Made by a program: the position numbers and the translations under genes
Origin: BOG-224 sp963783505
Lineage (GTDB): Bacteria; Acidobacteriota; Terriglobia; Bryobacterales; Bryobacteraceae
Direction of reading: 5' to 3'
Assembly: GCA_963783505.1 (NCBI GenBank)
Contig: CAWAOP010000048.1
Location: forward strand, 116,995-180,994
Length of the DNA stretch: 64,000 nucleotides
Notes under the pieces: model-generated
Seen by the model: the letters and a program-made list of their open reading frames with translations, nothing else
What the model was told of the DNA's origin: nothing
Databases searched by the model: none
Shown: in pieces, positions 23,970 to 33,242 of the stretch
Layout: each line of letters opens with the position of its first letter
Numbering within the stretch: position 1 is the stretch's first letter

Positions 23970-25273
23970 CAGCCTACGACTTCCAGAATCAGCTCGCGCT
24001 CATCCGGCTTCTGAGCGGAAATCCGGAAAGCGTCCTCGACGATTCCGGCGGCTTCTTCCACGGCGTCTTCCCGCGTGTAGTAGAGGCGGCACAGCACCGA
24101 GCCGGCTTCCACTTTTTCGCCGACCTTAACCTCGAGGATGATGCCCACGGCCGGATCGATGGCATCTTCCTTGCGTTCGCGGCCGGCGCCGATCATGTTC
24201 GAAGCGAGGCCGATTCCCTCGGCGTCGATCGAACTCACGTACCCGCCGCGCGGCGAAGTGACCTCGCGCGCTCCGGTAGCGTTCGGCAGCAATTCGAATT
24301 TGTCCAGAGCCTGTGGGTTGCCGCCTTGGGCAGCCACCGCCTGTCTCAACTTCTCGAAGCCCGAGCCATCCACCAGCCTCGCCTCGGCCGTTCGACGCGC
24401 CTCTTCGAGAGTGGCGGCTTTCTTGCCCAGGAAGATCATGCGCGCGGCCAGTTCGATGCAGAGCTTGGTGAGATCCGTCGGACCCGCGTTTTGCAGCGTC
24501 TGCGAGGCTTCCATCACCTCCAGCGCGTTCCCTATGGCGAATCCAAGCGGCTGGCTCATATCCGTGATGAGGGCCTGGACTTTCTTATCCATCCGGCGTC
24601 CAATGCCCACCATCATCTGGGCGAGACGCCGCGCATCCACCTGCTTTTTCATGAATGCGCCGCTGCCGACTTTCACGTCCAGCACTAGAGCGTCCACGCC
24701 TTCCGCCAGCTTCTTCGACATGATCGATGAAGCGATCAGCGGCGCGGAATCCACCGTGCCCGTAACATCGCGCAACGCGTACAGCTTTCCGTCGGCCGGC
24801 GCAAGCTCCCCGCTTTGCCCGATGAAGCACAGGCCTATCTCCGCAAGCTGCCGCTGGAACTCGTCCTGCGAAAGATTGGTTCGAAATCCAGGGATGGACT
24901 CCAACTTGTCGAGGGTTCCGCCGGTGTGGCCCAGCCCGCGCCCCGACATCATCGGCACTACGACTCCCGCCGCGGCGGCGAGAGGCGCCGAGACGAGGCT
25001 GGTTTTGTCACCCACCCCGCCCGTCGAGTGCTTGTCCACCTTTACGCCGGGTACGGCCGAGAGATCCACCGTGTCGCCCGAACGCAACATGCATTCGGTG
25101 AGCCGGCTGACCTCGCGATCCGACATACCGTTGAAATGGACGGCCATGAGGAACGCCGCCATCTGGTAATCCGGAATCTCGCCCCGGGTGTAGCCCTCTA
25201 CCAGGTATTCAATTTCCTCGGGCGCGAGCTCGTCACCGTCACGCTTCCGCAAAATCAAGTCAACTGTTCGCAT
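23969..25273 (-). CDS. pdp: pyrimidine-nucleoside (thymidine) phosphorylase
   Basis: The 434-residue enzyme phosphorolyses thymidine/uridine. Signature: KVDKHSTGGVGDKTSLVSAPLAAAAGV near residues 78-105, followed by the dimer alpha domain and LDVKVGSGAFMKK. The C-terminus is the PYNP domain (RLYYTREDAVEEAA). Length is normal. It is the first gene of the operon pdp-nupC-pnp-cdd-deaminase; its promoter should lie between 25274 and 25340, before the palindromic element. Whether it is strictly thymidine phosphorylase (DeoA) or broader (Pdp) is not resolved. Confidence 0.92.
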   Translation of the reverse strand: MRTVDLILRKRDGDELAPEEIEYLVEGYTRGEIPDYQMAAFLMAVHFNGMSDREVSRLTECMLRSGDTVDLSAVPGVKVDKHSTGGVGDKTSLVSAPLAAAAGVVVPMMSGRGLGHTGGTLDKLESIPGFRTNLSQDEFQRQLAEIGLCFIGQSGELAPADGKLYALRDVTGTVDSAPLIASSIMSKKLAEGVDALVLDVKVGSGAFMKKQVDARRLAQMMVGIGRRMDKKVQALITDMSQPLGFAIGNALEVMEASQTLQNAGPTDLTKLCIELAARMIFLGKKAATLEEARRTAEARLVDGSGFEKLRQAVAAQGGNPQALDKFELLPNATGAREVTSPRGGYVSSIDAEGIGLASNMIGAGRERKEDAIDPAVGIILEVKVGEKVEAGSVLCRLYYTREDAVEEAAGIVEDAFRISAQKPDERELILEVVG

Positions 25274-25340
25274 TATCAGACACTTAGCCTAGCATTGCAG
25301 GCCCAGCAAAGTAAAGGAGCAATTCAGGGAAGGCACGCTC

Positions 25341-25446
25341 GTTGTGGGGCGGACGATCATGTCTGCAGTCGCCTATCAGGCGACTACGGCGCGTAGCGCC
25401 GTACGCCCGCTGATAGCAAGCGGCAGCCAATATTGGTTGCCCCACG
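25341..25446. repeat. MITE-like element, diverged relative of 17899-17997
   Basis: Left arm GTTGTGGGGCGGACGATCAT (25341-25360) and right arm AGCCAATATTGGTTGCCCCA (25425-25444) are imperfect inverted repeats of the same design as the element at 17899-17997. A perfect inner hairpin CGGCGCGTAGCGCCG lies at 25387-25401, between segments containing CCTATCAG and CTGATAG. It is upstream of pdp and of the small zinc-ribbon gene. Confidence 0.7.
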
Positions 25447-25485
25447 CGGGCGTGGCGGGTGTAAGATATTTTTCGGAGCTCAAAG

Positions 25486-25803
25486 ATGGCCACCTGCCCG
25501 CAGTGCAACAGGGAGATCGGCTGGCGCAAGGTCTTCTTTCGGGCGTCGAACATCGTTTGCCCGGCCTGCCGCGCCAGGTTGGAACTGCCGCCGCCGAGGA
25601 CGCTGTTCCACATTCTGTTGGGCCTGCTTACGCTCTTGCCGCTATTTGGGCTACAGCGGCCAATCGAGAGGTGGATAGGCAAGGTGGGATATGTGACCAT
25701 CGGTCTATCGCTGTTGTGCCTTGTGCTTTGGCCTTCGTTTCGACTGCGGCTGAAGCGCCCGGCAGCGTGGGACTATTGCCGTCGCCGACGGTCTGACTCC
25801 TGA
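25486..25803 (+). CDS. small zinc-ribbon membrane protein, unknown function
   Basis: The 105-residue product starts with a four-cysteine zinc ribbon (MATCPQCNREIGW ... NIVCPACRARLELP, two CPxC pairs). Two hydrophobic helices follow (FHILLGLLTLLPLFGLQ, VGYVTIGLSLLCLVLWPSF), then an arginine-rich tail. The C-terminal tail past residue 95 may be inaccurate. I do not recognise a family beyond zinc-ribbon/two-TM proteins. It is 38 bp upstream of mrp, in the same direction, without obvious functional link. Confidence 0.65.
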   Translation: MATCPQCNREIGWRKVFFRASNIVCPACRARLELPPPRTLFHILLGLLTLLPLFGLQRPIERWIGKVGYVTIGLSLLCLVLWPSFRLRLKRPAAWDYCRRRRSDS

Positions 25804-25841
25804 CTCCTTTCTCGTGACTCCCGGCTTCTCCCCCTGATACG

Positions 25842-26673
25842 ATGGATTTAATGGGTCCATCACAACCTGGCATACCCCCCAAAACGCCGATCCCGGGCGT
25901 GAAGAATCTCATCGCCGTCGGTTCCGGCAAAGGCGGCGTGGGCAAGACCACCGTTTCCGTGAATCTGGCCGTGGCCTTGGCCTCCCTCGGGCACAAGGTC
26001 GGACTCATGGACGCCGACGTTTACGGCCCCAACGTCCCGCTCATGATGGGGATCAACCGCACGCCCATGGCTTACGGAGAGCGCATCCAGCCGCTCGAAC
26101 AATATCGGCGTGAGGCTCATGTCCATGGGTTTCCTGAACCCTGGCGATAAGCCGCTCATCTGGCGCGGCCCCATGCTGCACAGCGTGATGCAGCAGTTCC
26201 TCCGCGGCGTGGACTGGGGCGAACTCGATTATCTAATCATCGACCTGCCGCCGGGAACCGGGGACGTGCAGCTTTCGCTCATTCAAACGGCGCCCATCAC
26301 CGGAGCCATCATCGTAACCACTCCATCCGATGTTTCGCTCGAAGACGCGCGAAAAGCCATTCACATGTTCGAGCAGGTGCGCGTCCCCATCCTCGGCCTG
26401 ATCGAGAACATGTGCTACATGAATTGCCCGCACTGTCACGAGCGCATCGACGTGTTCAGCTACGGCGGCGGCCGCCGCACCGCCGAGGAAATGCAGGTCC
26501 ATTTCCTGGCTGAGTTGCCGCTCGATCCGGATGTGCGCGCCGGCGGCGATTCCGGATCGCCCGTCGCCTTGCGAAAAGGCCCCGGAGATCCATTTCTCGA
26601 ACTGGCCCGCAACGTGGTCTCGCGCGCCGAAGCGGCAGCCTCCTCAGCTCCCGAAATCGAAATCAGCGATTAG
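25842..26673 (+). CDS. mrp: Mrp/ApbC/NBP35-type iron-sulfur carrier ATPase (one frameshift)
   Basis: The protein is a P-loop ATPase that carries Fe-S clusters. IAVGSGKGGVGKTTVSVNLA is the deviant Walker A; MDADVYGPNVPLMMG follows; then, after a frame change near 26105, MSMGFLNPGDKPLIWRGPML, LIIDLPPGTGDVQL and the cluster-binding CPHC (MNCPHCHERID). One extra C around 26104-26107 explains the shift and joins LEQYG-VRLMSMGF. The usual N-terminal MIP18/DUF59 domain is absent, so this is the short form. The 3-prime end overlaps the convergent gmhB by 11 bp. Confidence 0.88.
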
Positions 26674-27193
26674 CCGGCCGCAGGACGATCTCCGCCGCCC
26701 CGGCCAGATCCTTCACCACAAAATCCGCTTCGCAGTTCTGCTCCGCGCCGTAACCCGTGAGCACCCGAATCGTCCGCACCCCGGCGCGCCTTCCGCACTC
26801 GACATCGTCCGCTTTGTCCCCAATGAAAAACGACCGCTCCAACTGAATGCCATGCGCCTCGGCCGCTTCCAGCACCATCGATGGCGAAGGTTTTCGCCGG
26901 CTTCCCGGCGTTCCGGGGACGTCGGGGCAAAAATAGCTGGCATAGATCAGCCCGGGGCCTATCTGCCGAAGCATCTCATTCTGAACCGCGTGGTATTGCG
27001 CTTCGGTGATCAACCCGCGTCCGATACCGCTCTGATTGGTGACGACGATTGCCAGGTAGCCGGCTTCCTTGATTTTCCGCAACGCTTCGGAGACGCCGGG
27101 GTAGACGCGTACGAGAGCGGTATCGCCGCAGTAGTGCGCGTCCTCCATGAGCGTTCCGTCGCGATCGAGAAACACCGCCGGCTTGCCGCTCAT
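26663..27193 (-). CDS. gmhB: D-glycero-D-manno-heptose 1,7-bisphosphate phosphatase (HAD)
   Basis: The 176-residue HAD phosphatase has FLDRDGTLMED (nucleophile Asp 10, acid Asp 12), VVTNQSGIGRGL, KPSPSMVLEAA and FFIGDKADDVECGRRAG. In many GmhB proteins a zinc loop with cysteines is present; here FCPDVPGTPGSRRKP keeps only part of it, so the metal site is atypical. It removes the C7 phosphate in ADP-heptose synthesis for lipopolysaccharide. The ATG overlaps the heptose kinase stop (ATGA), which strongly supports the pathway assignment. Confidence 0.87.
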   Translation of the reverse strand: MSGKPAVFLDRDGTLMEDAHYCGDTALVRVYPGVSEALRKIKEAGYLAIVVTNQSGIGRGLITEAQYHAVQNEMLRQIGPGLIYASYFCPDVPGTPGSRRKPSPSMVLEAAEAHGIQLERSFFIGDKADDVECGRRAGVRTIRVLTGYGAEQNCEADFVVKDLAGAAEIVLRPANR

Positions 27194-28203
27194 AGTCTGG
27201 CGCAGGCCGCTTCCAGTTCGGCGGGAGTCACTGTCGCGGTCCCAACCTTCCCAACTACGATTCCGCTGGCGAGATTGGCCAACTCCGCGGCTTCCTCGGG
27301 TGTCGCCCCAGCCGCCAGCCCCAGAGTGAACACTGCGATGGCCGTATCGCCCGCGCCCGATACGTCGAACACTTCCCTGGCGCGCCCAGGTATGTGCAAC
27401 GGCGGCCGGGCAGCCGAAAGCAGCAGCATTCCTTGCTCGCCTAAAGTGATCAGCAGGCTGCCCGTCTCCCAAAGATCCATAAGCCGCTTCCCTGCCGCGA
27501 GTAATTCGAGGTCCGCCAAAGGCGGGTCGACCGTTTCGCAGACGGGGAACCCCGCCGCCTGGAAGGCTTCCGCCCGGTTGGGCTTGATCGCGGTGACTCC
27601 ACGCCAGACAAGCGATGTGCGCGGGTGCGGGTCCACGGTCAGGATCTTGCGGTGCGCGCGGGCCGCCCGGCAGATGTGTTCGGCCAAAGCTTGGCTCAGA
27701 AGGCCCTTGCCGTAATCGGCAACGATGACGGCGTCCACCGCGGGCATGGCGGCGTCCACCAGCCGCATGGCTTCGGACGTCTGTCCCTCGGAGAGCGGCG
27801 CGGTGGATTCCCTGTCCACTCGAACGACTTGTTGGGCACGGGCTACGATGCGCGTCTTGACCGCGGTCCGGTACGAAGCTTCCACCATGGTCGCGGACGC
27901 CTCGATTCCGCGTTCCGCCAGCAGGCCGAGCAGTTTTCGCCCAGCCGGGTCGTCTCCGACCCGTCCCATCACCGCCGTTCCGCTGGTGAATTCCCGAACG
28001 TTGCGCGCCACGTTGGCCGCCCCGCCCGGATAACTGGACTCCCGGTTCACATCCACCACCGGGACCGGCGCTTCCGGCGAAATGCGCGAAACCTTGCCCC
28101 AGATGAATTCGTCGAGCATCAGGTCGCCGATGACCAGGATTCGCTTGCCCGCGAAACCGGCGACGAACCTTGCCGGGCGGGAGTCTGCTGGATCGGAGTT
28201 CAT
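27190..28203 (-). CDS. rfaE1: D-glycero-beta-D-manno-heptose-7-phosphate kinase
   Basis: The 337-residue ribokinase-family enzyme matches the kinase half of HldE: ILVIGDLMLDEFIWGKVSRISPEAPVPVV at the N-terminus, YPGGAANVARN, VADYGKGLLS, and FDVSGAGDTAIAVFTLGLAAG, the ATP/anion-hole motif with the catalytic Asp. The adenylyltransferase half of the fused E. coli protein is absent, so this is a stand-alone kinase. It is paired with gmhB by an ATGA overlap. The products supply heptose for the LPS inner core, in line with a Gram-negative envelope. Confidence 0.92.
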   Translation of the reverse strand: MNSDPADSRPARFVAGFAGKRILVIGDLMLDEFIWGKVSRISPEAPVPVVDVNRESSYPGGAANVARNVREFTSGTAVMGRVGDDPAGRKLLGLLAERGIEASATMVEASYRTAVKTRIVARAQQVVRVDRESTAPLSEGQTSEAMRLVDAAMPAVDAVIVADYGKGLLSQALAEHICRAARAHRKILTVDPHPRTSLVWRGVTAIKPNRAEAFQAAGFPVCETVDPPLADLELLAAGKRLMDLWETGSLLITLGEQGMLLLSAARPPLHIPGRAREVFDVSGAGDTAIAVFTLGLAAGATPEEAAELANLASGIVVGKVGTATVTPAELEAACARL

Positions 28204-28320
28204 GAGATGGCTCGGCGGAATGCCCGAGAAAGCAGTGTACCAGACGGTACCGGTTTCAGAAACAGCGCGGGGCCCAGTGTCGCGGGCGTCCAGGCCGGTC
28301 CCGGCTCGTCACCCCGTCCT

Positions 28321-28345
28321 TTTTTCCACAGAACCTGTGGAAAAA
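28321..28345. promoter_or_regulatory. 25-bp palindrome made of two DnaA-box-like 9-mers
   Basis: Perfect 11-bp arms (TTTTTCCACAG and its complement) flank AAC. Each arm contains TTTTCCACA (28322-28330) or its complement TGTGGAAAA (28336-28344), which fit the loose DnaA-box pattern TTWTNCACA. The T and A tracts are inside the stem, so it is not a classical terminator. It lies in the 283-bp divergent region between rfaE1 and the PilZ gene. A regulator operator is an equal possibility. Confidence 0.45.
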
Positions 28346-28486
28346 CTCCGCCTGGCTCCCACGGATGCAGCCCGATCCCCGCTCAAACCGCTATGGGCGT
28401 CGGTTTGCACCATTTTTCAGCAGGCCGCCGGTCGCTCGCCCCGCCCTCTTTGCAAGTTCCGGCAGGCTTCGCCGATAAGAAATGCG

Positions 28487-28897
28487 ATGGCGCAGGAGGC
28501 GACCTTGACCCAGGAACGGAGAACCAGGCAAAGATTCCCGTTAGACCTGCCGTTGCGTTTCCGGCTAACCGGCCGGGGACGCCACCCGAATCAAGGCACT
28601 GGAAGAGTAGTCGATATCAGCAGTCAAGGGGTGGCGTTCCGGAGCGACGTAGAACTCGCTCACGGCTTAGGTATCCAGGCCTCGGTGACTTGGCCGGTCA
28701 CGCTGGGCGGAGGTTGCCTCCTGCAGTTGTCGGTGGAAGGGAAGATCGTGCGCGTGGCGGGGAGATTAGTGGTGATCCAAGTCCGGCGCCATGAATTCCG
28801 AACCGGCGGAAGAATAGGCGATCAAGCGCGTACGGAGGCGGCCGACGTCGCCCGGCGGTACGGCGCCGTTCTCACGGCCTCACCCGTCTCCCCGTAG
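28487..28897 (+). CDS. PilZ domain protein
   Basis: The 136-residue protein is a single PilZ domain, the common cyclic-di-GMP receptor. The N-terminal arginine motif is RRTRQRFPLDLPLRF and the second motif is VVDISSQGVAFRS (D-x-S-x-x-G). Both ligand-binding parts are present. The frame is open far upstream, but ATG 28487 sits right before the domain. It precedes cheW by 28 bp in the same direction, which suggests that c-di-GMP input and the chemotaxis-like pathway are linked. Confidence 0.85.
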   Translation: MAQEATLTQERRTRQRFPLDLPLRFRLTGRGRHPNQGTGRVVDISSQGVAFRSDVELAHGLGIQASVTWPVTLGGGCLLQLSVEGKIVRVAGRLVVIQVRRHEFRTGGRIGDQARTEAADVARRYGAVLTASPVSP

Positions 28898-28925
28898 GCC
28901 GGCCACGCAAACAGGAGCGAACCGA

Positions 28926-29444
28926 ATGCAGACCGCAACTGGCGGCAATACGAGCGGCAGGGCGTCGCGGGGCGATCGCGGCGCCGAAAAATACCTGTCC
29001 TTTTGCCTGGGCGCGGAGGAATTCGCCATCGGCGTTCTCAGCGTGCGCGAAATTATCGGCATGCTGGATATCACCGCGGTGCCGCACACTCCGCCTCACG
29101 TGAAAGGAATCATCAATCTACGCGGGAAAGTGGTGCCGGTGGTGGACCTCCGCTTGAAGTTCGGCATGCCGGCGGCCGAGTATACGCAGCGTACGTGCAT
29201 CGTGGTGGTGGATGTCGCCGGGGAAGGCGTACGGATGCAAGTAGGAGTGGTAGTGGACGCGGTGTCGGACGTGTTGAACGTCTCGGCCTCGGAGGTGGAG
29301 AACACGCCCGATTTCGGCGAAGGCGTGACGCTGCCCTACATATTGGGCATCGCCAAGAGCAAAGGCAAGGTCAAAATCCTGCTCGATATCGACAAGGCGC
29401 TGACCGCCGGAGAACTGCAGGCGTTGCCAACGGGCGTGAACTGA
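28926..29444 (+). CDS. cheW: CheW coupling protein
   Basis: The 172-residue protein is a CheW domain linking chemoreceptors to CheA: KYLSFCLGAEEFAIGVLSVREIIGM, TPPHVKGIINLRGKVVPVVDLRLKFGM, and ILLDIDKAL. The first 20 residues are a flexible glycine-rich extension. A good Shine-Dalgarno (AGGAG) precedes the ATG. It is the first gene of cheW-A-R-D-Y-X-B; the stop is one base before the cheA start region. Confidence 0.95.
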   Translation: MQTATGGNTSGRASRGDRGAEKYLSFCLGAEEFAIGVLSVREIIGMLDITAVPHTPPHVKGIINLRGKVVPVVDLRLKFGMPAAEYTQRTCIVVVDVAGEGVRMQVGVVVDAVSDVLNVSASEVENTPDFGEGVTLPYILGIAKSKGKVKILLDIDKALTAGELQALPTGVN

Positions 29445-29445
29445 G

Positions 29446-31510
29446 ATGAGCGCGTCTTCAAGCTCGCGGGCGGCCGTACGCCTGCTCGACGATCTGGCCA
29501 TACGCGCCGTAATGGCATCGGCCGCCGAGCCGGGGAATTCCGATTCGAACTGGCTCGCGGACCTCGCCCGCCTTCAGTCCGCGGCTCTGGCGGATGGTCT
29601 CGCTCCTCTCGCGGAAGCCGCGCAGTCGCTCGGAACTCGGCTGGCAGGCACGGACGCGTCGGGTTTCACGGAAGCGGCGCAAAGAGGAATTCGCGAAATG
29701 CAGGAGCTCCTGGCCGAACCGGGGCCGGATGCTTCGGAGCCGCGGAGCCGGGCGGCTTCCCTCGCGGCCGATCCCGAACTCTTGGCGGACTTCCTGACCG
29801 AGGCCGCCGAGTATCTGGAATCCATCGAGCAAAACGTTTTGGCGGTCGAAAAGGACCCGGCCGCCGCGGACCCCATCCACGCCATCTTCCGCGCCTTCCA
29901 CACCATCAAGGGGCTCGCCGGTTTCCTGGAATTTCAAGAGATCCGCGACGTAGCGCACGAAACCGAGACTCTGCTCGATGAAGCCCGCAGCGGAAGGCTC
30001 GCGATTACCAGCGGTACGATCGATCTGATCCTGACCGCCGCGGACTACGTGCGGGGAGAGATCCAACGCATCTCGTCGCGCGCCGTGGCGCCGCCCGCCG
30101 CTACGGCTGGCCTCCTCGCGCGAATTCAGGCAGCGCTCGAAACCGCCCAGCCCGCGGAGAGCCCGGCCGATTTGGCCGCCCTCTCGGAAGCGGTAGGCTG
30201 CGCGCCGCCCGAGGTCCCCGCGCCCGAGATCTCCCCGGAACCTGAACCCGCAGGCCGCGCCGAAGCCCTCCGAATCGCCTTCGCCCGCCCGCGCCGAGGC
30301 GCAGGCGCCGGCCGAACCGCGGGCTTCCGCCGCTTCGCAGGGAGCCGCGGCCTCGGTGAAGGTGGACACGACGAAGCTGGACTATTTGATCGACATGGTG
30401 GGCGAAATGGTGATCGCCCAATCGCTGGTTCGGCACAGCCCCGATGTTTCTTCGGCGCGCAACGCGGCTCTCCAACGCCAGATCGCGCAGCTTTCGCGCA
30501 TCACCGGCGAGGTGCAGCGCACGGCTATGGCCATGCGCATGGTTCCCATTCGCGGTCTGTTCCGCAAAATGGACCGGCTGGTCCGCGACCTTTGCCGCAA
30601 ATCCGGCAAACAAGCCGAGTTGGCGACCGCTGGCGAGGATACCGAGCTCGACCGCACTATCGTCGAGCAGTTGGCCGACCCGCTCATGCACATGGTGCGC
30701 AACGCCATCGATCATGGCGTCGAGCCTCCCGAGCGGCGCGCCGAGGCCGGCAAGAACCCCACGGCCCGCGTGGAATTGCGCGCGGCGCACCAGGCGGGTT
30801 ACATCATCATTGAAATCGCCGACGACGGGCGCGGCATGAACCGCGAGGCGATTCTGCGCAAAGCGCGCGAAAAAGGGATGCTCGATTCCGGAGCCGATCT
30901 GAGCGACGCGGAAATCTTCGGCCTGATTTTCGAACCCGGCTTTTCCACCGCCGAGCGGGTGACCGATGTTTCCGGCCGCGGCGTGGGCATGGACGTCGTT
31001 CGCCGCCACGTGGAGAAGTTGCGCGGGCGCATTGAAGTCTCTAGCGTTACCGGCCGCGGCTCGACGTTTCGCCTCAAGCTGCCGCTCACGCTCGCCATCA
31101 TCGACGGCCTCGTGGTTGGCGTAGGCGAGGAGCGCTACATCCTGCCTCTATTCGCGGTGAGGGAGATGCTCCGGCCGGCGCCCGGCGTCGTTTTTACTAT
31201 CGAAAACCGCTGCGAATTCGCCGTCGTGCGGGAACGCGTTTTGCCCGTGCGCCGGCTCTCGCGGGTATTCGGCATTACCCCGCGCTCCGAGCGTCCCGAG
31301 GACTGCCTGCTGGTGGTCACCGAAAGCCAGGGCAAGGAGTACTGCCTGATGGTGGACACGCTCATCGGCAAGCAGGAGGTGGTGATCAAGAGCCTGGGAG
31401 ATTTGTTGAAGCGCGTCGCGGGAATCGCCGGCGGAGCCATTCTGGGCGACGGCAGGGTGGGGCTCATTCTGGACACCGGGTCGTTGCTTTCGGGAGCGGA
31501 GGGTGTCTGA
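29446..31510 (+). CDS. cheA: CheA sensor histidine kinase (one frameshift in linker)
   Basis: The product, about 688 residues, is the kinase of the pathway. An unusual N-terminal helical segment (1-100) precedes the Hpt (P1) domain with AFHTIKGLAGF; His 152 is the phosphorylated residue. A proline/alanine linker follows. Near 30248 one base is missing, and the rest lies in the next frame: P3 dimerisation (KLDYLIDMVGEMVIAQSLV), P4 ATPase (HMVRNAIDHGVE, DDGRGM, GRGVGMDVV) and P5 CheW-like domain. There is no P2 (CheY/CheB-binding) domain. The shift falls in a low-complexity linker, so an error is likely. The 3-prime end overlaps cheR by 8 bp. Confidence 0.9.
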
Positions 31511-32375
31511 TACCGTTCAAACCCTGCCCGGGCAGGCGGCGTCTCCGTCGTTACGGCCCGCGGATTTCGAGCGCGTCCGGCGCCTGGCGCGCCAGACGTT
31601 CGGGCTCGATCTGAATGAAGGCAAGCGCGCCATGGTGGAGGCCCGCATGGGCAAGCTGCTGCGCCGTTCGGGACTGCCCTCGTACCGCCAGTATCTCGAT
31701 CTGGTCGCCGAAGACCGCACGGGAAACACGTTGGTCGAGCTGATCGACGCGCTCACCACCAATCACACGAACTTCCTCAGAGAAACGGCCCATTTCGATT
31801 TCCTGCGCGACACGCTGGCGCCGAATCTGCGCGCGGGCGCGATCGAAATCTGGAGCGCCGCCTGTTCTACGGGAGAGGAACCCTACTCGATTCTGTTCAC
31901 TCTGCTGGACAAGCTGGGGGAGTTTACCAGAGTGCGCGTGACGGCTACGGATCTTTCGACGCGCGCGCTCCGGGCAGTCGAGGAAGGCGCGTACGAGTCG
32001 AAGCGCCTGGAAACGCTGCCGCCGCAATGGCTGAGCAGGTTCTTCAATCGGCCGTCCGCGCGGACGGCGGGGCTGTGGCAGGTGAAGCCGGAGTACCGCG
32101 CCATGGTGCGGTGCGCGCGCGTCAACCTGATTTCGGGCGAGATGCCCGCGCAGACGTTTCCGGTGATCTTCTGCCGCAACGCGATGATTTACTTCGACAA
32201 ACCCACCCAGCGCAATGTGGTCAACCGTCTGCTCTCCAAGCTGGAGCCGGGCGGGTATTTGTTTGTCGGGCATGCCGAATGCCTGGCCGGCGAGCACGCG
32301 ATCGAGTACGTGCGGCCGGCCGTCTATAGGAAGCCCGGGAAAGGCGAGTCGTGGCGGAATCCCCGCGGCTTCTAG
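31503..32375 (+). CDS. cheR: CheR chemoreceptor methyltransferase
   Basis: The 290-residue enzyme methylates glutamates of chemoreceptors using SAM. The N-terminal helical domain (FERVRRLARQTFGLDLNEGKRAMVEARM) is followed by the SAM domain with IEIWSAACSTGEEPYSILFTL, VTATDLSTRALRAVEEGAY, and FPVIFCRNAMIYFDKPTQ. Start GTG 31503 overlaps the cheA end. The adenine/SAM motifs are complete. The 3-prime end overlaps cheD by 25 bp. Confidence 0.95.
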   Translation: MSDTVQTLPGQAASPSLRPADFERVRRLARQTFGLDLNEGKRAMVEARMGKLLRRSGLPSYRQYLDLVAEDRTGNTLVELIDALTTNHTNFLRETAHFDFLRDTLAPNLRAGAIEIWSAACSTGEEPYSILFTLLDKLGEFTRVRVTATDLSTRALRAVEEGAYESKRLETLPPQWLSRFFNRPSARTAGLWQVKPEYRAMVRCARVNLISGEMPAQTFPVIFCRNAMIYFDKPTQRNVVNRLLSKLEPGGYLFVGHAECLAGEHAIEYVRPAVYRKPGKGESWRNPRGF

Positions 32376-32881
32376 TGGTAGGTACGGGCGAAGTGCGGAG
32401 CGCGAACGTGCCGGGGATCTCGCTCGTTACCTACGCCTTGGGATCGTGCATTGCGATCGCGGTTCACGATCCGCTGGCGAAGGTCGCGGGGTTGCTGCAT
32501 CTCATGCTTCCGGAATCGTCGGTGGATCCGTCGAAAGCCCAGGAAAGTCCCGGCCGGTTCGCCGATACGGGCGTGCCCGCGCTGCTACGGGAGGCCTGCG
32601 CGGCGGGCGCGTCGAAGCGGCGGCTGGTAGTGTACCTGGCCGGAGGCGCTCAAGTCATCGAGGACCAGGGCATATTCAACATCGGCAAGCGGAACCACCT
32701 GGCGGCCCGGAAGCTTCTGTGGCGCGAGGGCGTTATAGTACACGGCGAAGCGGTGGGAGGGCGCGAATCGCGCTCGGTGCGGCTGGAGGTCGATACGGGC
32801 CGGTTTTTCGTTCGCACGGCGGCCGGAGCCGAGCGTTTGTTGGAGGGCAAGCCCCATGGCGTTGTCTGTCCTGATTGTTGA
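32351..32881 (+). CDS. cheD: CheD chemoreceptor glutamine deamidase
   Basis: The 176-residue protein deamidates receptor glutamines and in many bacteria stimulates CheC/CheX-type phosphatases. The catalytic Cys 33 (TYALGSCIAIAVHD) and His 50 (AGLLHLMLPES) are spaced 17 apart as in characterised CheD; VYLAGGAQVI and NIGKRNHLAARKLL complete the family pattern. Start is GTG 32351, inside the cheR end. Its partner may be the CheX-like protein two genes downstream. Confidence 0.93.
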   Translation: MAESPRLLVVGTGEVRSANVPGISLVTYALGSCIAIAVHDPLAKVAGLLHLMLPESSVDPSKAQESPGRFADTGVPALLREACAAGASKRRLVVYLAGGAQVIEDQGIFNIGKRNHLAARKLLWREGVIVHGEAVGGRESRSVRLEVDTGRFFVRTAAGAERLLEGKPHGVVCPDC

Positions 32882-33242
32882 CGATTCGCCGGCCATGCGG
32901 GCCGTGGTCCGGCGAATGCTTCAGATCTCCGGCCTCGATCTGGGCGAGGTGTACTTCGCCCGGCACGGCGCCGAAGCCCTGGCCTCGCTCGCGCGCGACT
33001 CCGTGGATCTGGTAATCAGCGACGTCAACATGCACGGTCTCGACGGCGAAGCCCTCCTCCGCTGCCTTGCGCGCAACCCCGACTTCTGCCACATTCCCGT
33101 GCTGATGATTTCGAGCGACCACACTCACGACAAAGCCACTCGCGTGATGGCGCTCGGCGCGCGCGGATTCATTGCCAAGCCGTTTTCGCCGGAGACCCTG
33201 CGGAGCGAAGTGGCCCGGATACTGGAGCTGCCCGATGACTGA
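32856..33242 (+). CDS. cheY: CheY-like response regulator
   Basis: The 128-residue protein is one receiver domain: acidic pair Asp 9/Asp 10 (LIVDDSPAMR), phospho-acceptor Asp 56 (LVISDVNMHGLDG), Ser in MISSD and Lys 108 (GFIAKPFSPE). It carries the phosphoryl group from CheA to an output, a flagellar motor or, given the nearby PilZ and prepilin genes, possibly a pilus system; the output is inferred only. It overlaps cheD by 26 bp and the next gene by the ATGACTGA overlap. Confidence 0.93.
   Translation: MALSVLIVDDSPAMRAVVRRMLQISGLDLGEVYFARHGAEALASLARDSVDLVISDVNMHGLDGEALLRCLARNPDFCHIPVLMISSDHTHDKATRVMALGARGFIAKPFSPETLRSEVARILELPDD

Noticed and set aside
28321..28345. Rho-independent terminator
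   Set aside because: The T and A tracts are inside the stem and no U-tract follows on either strand, so it does not fit; described as an operator-like palindrome instead.
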